Below, piece after piece: positions 21,413 through 24,318 of a stretch of DNA of 24,318 bases; position 1 is the stretch's first letter; each line of letters starts with the position of its first letter. The position numbers and the translations under genes are program-made. Below the pieces are notes generated by a model. That model was given only the letters and a program-made list of their open reading frames with translations. It was not told where the DNA came from and made no database searches. The stretch covers positions 1 to 24,318 of IMG/VR virus record IMGVR_UViG_3300045010_000489. The stretch is one strand, 5' to 3'. The stretch comes from a virus.

Positions 21413-22567
21413 ATGGCTAAAACGTATTCGGCCGCAGAACTTACACGAATGCAGGAACTGGGTTCGGCTTGGATTTTTCGTCGGGCACTGAATGATAACG
21501 TGACTTACCGCAACGGCGATGATATTGTTGCAGATAAAAAATATAGTGAACTGCTGCGGTTGTATCCGGCATTAAATGATCAGAAGATTCGTAAAGTGTG
21601 GATTAATAACTATTATGCACAGCAAAAAAGAATTTTAAAAGAATTTTCTGCTGCGAGTTTCAGTGAATTCACTAGAGAAGGTGGATTCATGAATTTTATT
21701 AGTAAACTCATTTCTGAAAAATTCAAGATTTCTAAAAAAGATTCTTGGAATCCGGCAGATATCTGGTGCGTGAAAGACGAAACCAAAGTCATAAAAACCA
21801 TTAAAGACGCCATGAACAAAAAAAACGGCATGGCAACAATAGTTGAACTGAATACACTGATGCGTACCCTTTATGCTAAAAGAGTATTGGTTGGCATATC
21901 ACTTAAATTGATTTCTAGTACAGAAGCCAAATATGAAGAGGTTAACCTAGACGAATCACTATTTCCTGACGTAAAAGACTATAATTTTAATGTTACAAGT
22001 TTAAAGTGTTCTCTTGGACTGAAAAACAAGACGAAATTCGAAACACAAGACACTCGTGTTGTTGTTGAGTCTTTAGAAAATGGAAAGAAACAACTTTTCG
22101 ATTTTCAGATAAAACCAAATACAACATCTGGATTTGCGAATTTAAAGTTTGAACCCACAGTTTCAAGTGCATCCAAAGCAAGACTTGGAAAAACACCACT
22201 GGACAAATTGGCCGAACTGTTAAAATCGTATAATATTGGATTTGTAAACACGTACAAAAACTATCCTATGGATTTAGACGCATTCAACAATAAACAAATA
22301 ATTGATGGTGCAAAAAAGTCGTTCAACCACATTAAACAAAAGGGTGTTGATGTGGGTAGTTGTAAAAATGCCGATGAATTTATAAAAAATTGCCAAAAAG
22401 TTTTTACCGTTGAACCACATATTGCAACTTCCAAATTAATGCAAGTTGATTTCCTGTATCACACAACAAGACTATCTCCAGAAAAAATGGATGATTTGTT
22501 TACTGATATGAGTTTCTTAGCGCAGAAAAAAGGTAGAGAATTCGGTCCATTCGGAAAATTATACTAA
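21413..22567 (+). CDS. 384-aa protein of unknown function (weak nuclease-fold hints)
   Basis: The ATG at 21413 follows GGAG at a proper distance; an upstream TTG is unlikely. There is no signal peptide or membrane helix. Residues 109-121 (KDSWNPADIWCVK), 145-152 (ELNTLMRT) and 158-165 (VLVGISLK) form a pattern that resembles some restriction-type (PD-(D/E)XK) proteins, with Asp116, Glu145 and Lys165 as candidate residues, but the acidic residue before xK is replaced by Ser. I have seen similar proteins as hypotheticals in phage genomes. The C-terminal half (190-384) is beta-rich, then helical. It does not carry the leader motif. Confidence 0.6.
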   Translation: MAKTYSAAELTRMQELGSAWIFRRALNDNVTYRNGDDIVADKKYSELLRLYPALNDQKIRKVWINNYYAQQKRILKEFSAASFSEFTREGGFMNFISKLISEKFKISKKDSWNPADIWCVKDETKVIKTIKDAMNKKNGMATIVELNTLMRTLYAKRVLVGISLKLISSTEAKYEEVNLDESLFPDVKDYNFNVTSLKCSLGLKNKTKFETQDTRVVVESLENGKKQLFDFQIKPNTTSGFANLKFEPTVSSASKARLGKTPLDKLAELLKSYNIGFVNTYKNYPMDLDAFNNKQIIDGAKKSFNHIKQKGVDVGSCKNADEFIKNCQKVFTVEPHIATSKLMQVDFLYHTTRLSPEKMDDLFTDMSFLAQKKGREFGPFGKLY

Positions 22568-22828
22568 CTGTGTTCTGTGGTATCACTCCTGTTTAACACA
22601 CCCCACCGAACACCCAAAGCATTGATCTTTTGCTGGAAGTGAACGGTGAAATGCCAAAACACACCAAAGGCCGAGGTTGCCTGACCTGAGGCGAAACACA
22701 TTATTAACAATAGAAAATGGTACAAATGCCAAAAAACTGTGGCCGAGGATGGTGTAGAAACGCATTAAATGCATTGTTGAGTGCCTGGGCGCACAGTCGG
22801 GCTAGGAAGGCCGCAGCACACGGCGGCC
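22568..22828. repeat. Non-coding stretch with an imperfect direct repeat pair
   Basis: No credible gene is seen here. Two copies of a composite motif occur about 75 nt apart: AAATGCCAAAA (22649, 22724), GGCCGAGG (22669-22676, 22741-22748), and GAAAC(A/G)CATTA after each. GTGC/GCAC (22781-22794) and GGCCGC/GCGGCC (22809-22828) are small hairpins. The region is more GC-rich than the upstream genes. It may be a non-coding RNA, a protein-binding region or an origin; nothing identifies which. Confidence 0.5.
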
Positions 22829-22866
22829 AAAAAAAACCGTGCCCCACGCATAAGCGCAGGGCACGG
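22829..22866 (-). terminator. Rho-independent terminator (minus strand)
   Basis: CCGTGCCC (22837-22844) and GGGCACGG (22859-22866) form an 8-bp GC-rich stem, with an inner CGC/GCG stem and ATAA loop. On the minus strand it is followed by eight T residues (22836-22829). It lies 72 nt after the stop of the gene at 22938-23189 and should end the transcript carrying that gene and the CobT-like gene. Confidence 0.85.
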
Positions 22867-22937
22867 CACTGTGTGGCTGCTCTCTAAGCACCACTCATTC
22901 ATCCTAGGCTTCATAGGCCCAGTTGAAGATTTATTTG

Positions 22938-23189
22938 TCAGTCGTCACTTTTTGTGGCAAGCAGCACTTGGGACCAAAGTTGAATTGCTGCGTTCTCTTC
23001 ATCGGTGAGACAGGCAGGATCAACCCGTGACGAATAATAGGTTTCCAATGCTGCAAGAAGCACAATGAAATCTTTCTCTTCTATAGGCATGCCCAGACGA
23101 TTGCGCTCGGTAAATTGATCAAAGCGCACACGAAAGCCTTCAAGAAAATCGGACAAAGAGGTGGAACTGTGTTGAATTTTGTTGTTCAT
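22938..23189 (-). CDS. Small protein of unknown function
   Basis: The ATG at 23189 gives an 83-aa acidic protein (MNNKIQHSSTSLSDFLEGF...). Longer in-frame starts reaching into the CobT-like gene are less likely because they would add a His-rich, non-typical N-terminus. It contains one probable long helical region (EKDFIVLLAALETYYSS) and a closing helix (ENAAIQLWSQVLLA). No family recognised and no good ribosome site seen. It lies 37 nt downstream of the CobT-like gene, in the same transcription unit, and before the terminator. Confidence 0.5.
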   Translation of the reverse strand: MNNKIQHSSTSLSDFLEGFRVRFDQFTERNRLGMPIEEKDFIVLLAALETYYSSRVDPACLTDEENAAIQLWSQVLLATKSDD

Positions 23190-23226
23190 GTGATGTGTGT
23201 GAGAGAGGTGTAAATCTGGCTTTGAA

Positions 23227-24318
23227 TCAACGCACCGTGCGTTGTGATGGTTTACCCGTGGCAAAGCAGTCAGCAAAGCGAACCATGATGGTGCGCGAAG
23301 TGGAACGAGCAATCATACCCTTGGCAAACGATGCAGCAATTTTGCGAGCAGACATCGTTGGTGTATCCAACCGATCCATGAAATCTTCACTTTCGGTGCG
23401 CCCATCAACACCAACAACATAGTATTCGTCAAAGGCCTCATGCGGCATACAACATGATCCTTCGTGGTTCATTTGTGCAACTGCTGATTCTTGCATTTGT
23501 AAAGATGAAGAATACATTTTCACAAAATTCTTTGCCCGGCAAAGTGGTGTAAGAAAGAAACCGTATACGCGAGCACCAGTACGATCTCGCAGATAACGGA
23601 TAATGACATTGGTAGTGAATTGGTCAGTGGTCCATGTGGCGCGGGTGTTTGTGAAAGAATACTGACGAGATCCCCAACGCAGCACAATGGCCTCGCGGCG
23701 ATCACGGCCTTGCGAATCCTTTGTGTAATTGTGTTGGTCATCAGACGATGCTGCATGAACGCCAATGTTGCGTGAGGCCTCGCCATCAGTAAGCACAGCA
23801 AGATTCACGATTTGCGCGTTTGTACGCTTGCGAAACGCCTCGGTTAAATCAGCACATGCCAGCAATGCTTCATTCAGCGGAGTTCCTTTCAAGGTTAATG
23901 CATCTGGTGGGCGAAAGCCAGGCGCAAGCGTGTACAGATACTCTGATTGGTAGTAACCACCTACCTGCGGATTAATCTTGTGCGCTTCTGGACGCAAGAT
24001 ATCAGTGAAAGGCTTATACCCGTTAATCGCCATGACAGCGATCAGGCCGCGCACAGCATCATGGTGATCAGCGCGAGACATGCCATCACGCAAAAACTGC
24101 ACCATGCGAAAACCAGCAGGGGCCAAGGTGCCAGGCACCTGGTGAGTAACTTCGTACTTTTTGGAAAGGGAATCGAATGTGATATCCTCGTTTGGTTTCC
24201 AACCGCTCACGCAATCCGAGAATGCATACACTTCGTATGGCACTCCTGTTTTGCGGCAGAATTCCACCAAACACAGTACTTGGCTCAAAACTGATCCCAA
24301 CACATCGGACATGGAACC
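23227..24318 (-). CDS. CobT-like vWA-domain protein, 5' end cut by window edge
   Basis: The frame stays open to the window edge, where the codons read GSMSDVLGSV. This is the second half of the vWA metal-site motif DxSGSM, so the Met at 24312 is internal and the gene begins outside the window. VLCLVEFCRKTGVPYEVYAF, the Thr in LKGTPLNEALLACADL and the Asp in LAVLTDGEAS complete the MIDAS pattern. The C-terminal part (about 215-361) is typical of phage CobT-like proteins. In bacteria CobT works with the AAA+ partner CobS in cobaltochelatase; in T4-like marine phages CobS/CobT-like pairs are common with unproven roles. The partner is not in this window. Codon use looks more GC-rich than upstream genes. 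Confidence 0.8.
   Translation of the reverse strand, partial: GSMSDVLGSVLSQVLCLVEFCRKTGVPYEVYAFSDCVSGWKPNEDITFDSLSKKYEVTHQVPGTLAPAGFRMVQFLRDGMSRADHHDAVRGLIAVMAINGYKPFTDILRPEAHKINPQVGGYYQSEYLYTLAPGFRPPDALTLKGTPLNEALLACADLTEAFRKRTNAQIVNLAVLTDGEASRNIGVHAASSDDQHNYTKDSQGRDRREAIVLRWGSRQYSFTNTRATWTTDQFTTNVIIRYLRDRTGARVYGFFLTPLCRAKNFVKMYSSSLQMQESAVAQMNHEGSCCMPHEAFDEYYVVGVDGRTESEDFMDRLDTPTMSARKIAASFAKGMIARSTSRTIMVRFADCFATGKPSQRTVR

Noticed and set aside
22583-22774. 63-codon minus-strand open frame in the non-coding block
   Set aside because: No ribosome site, odd composition, and it covers the repeat pair; not convincing as a gene.
22568-22937. tRNA or other structured RNA gene
   Set aside because: I looked for a cloverleaf with T-loop and acceptor pairing and found none here or in the other intergenic gaps.

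Overview
This window looks like part of the genome of a contractile-tailed, T4-like phage (Caudoviricetes, myovirus morphology). I recognise by sequence pattern a set of T4-type virion proteins: baseplate hub (gp27-like), baseplate wedge gp53, tube cap gp48-like, head completion gp4, tail tube gp19, hub/assembly proteins gp26 and gp51-like, and a very large tape-measure protein. The base composition is AT-leaning over most of the window. Two lipoprotein signal peptides suggest a Gram-negative host. The mix of a SpeD-like protein, a CobT-like vWA protein, a collagen-like fibre and holins resembles marine or freshwater T4-like phages, but the host cannot be named from this sequence.

Layout. 1-600: RuvC-like nuclease (+). 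608-3875: a tight minus-strand baseplate operon (gp48-like, gp53, gp27-like). 3903-10484: a plus-strand morphogenesis operon (gp4, an unknown conserved protein, gp19, gp26, gp51-like, tape measure). A slippery heptamer lies at the end of gp26 and the -1 frame is open straight into gp51. 10498-11073: a zinc metalloprotease (-). 11246-15154: an accessory block (+) with an HNH protein, a possible nuclease-fold protein, a 690-aa modular protein and a staphylococcal-nuclease homologue. 15168-15959: an AT-rich methyltransferase gene bracketed by 18-nt direct repeats. 15995-17136: a TGA-interrupted small gene and a membrane lipoprotein. 17197-20452: a minus-strand block with a trypsin-like lipoprotein, a collagen-like protein, two proteins with short leader-like N-termini and a SpeD-like protein that lacks its three key catalytic residues. 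20536-22567: two holin-like membrane proteins and a 384-aa unknown (+). 22568-22937: non-coding DNA with an imperfect repeat pair and a clear minus-strand terminator. 22938-24318: a small ORF and a CobT-like vWA protein cut by the window edge (-).

How the genes work together. The structural genes build a contractile tail and finish the head. The most interesting theme is that five accessory proteins (starts at 11246, 11536 and 12644 on +; 19425 and 20006 on -) begin with a short [ST]F-rich leader ending in (L/I)xE. This resembles the capsid-targeting leader of T4 internal head proteins, which is removed by the prohead protease. I infer that they may be packaged in the capsid and delivered with the DNA. 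That inference is untested.
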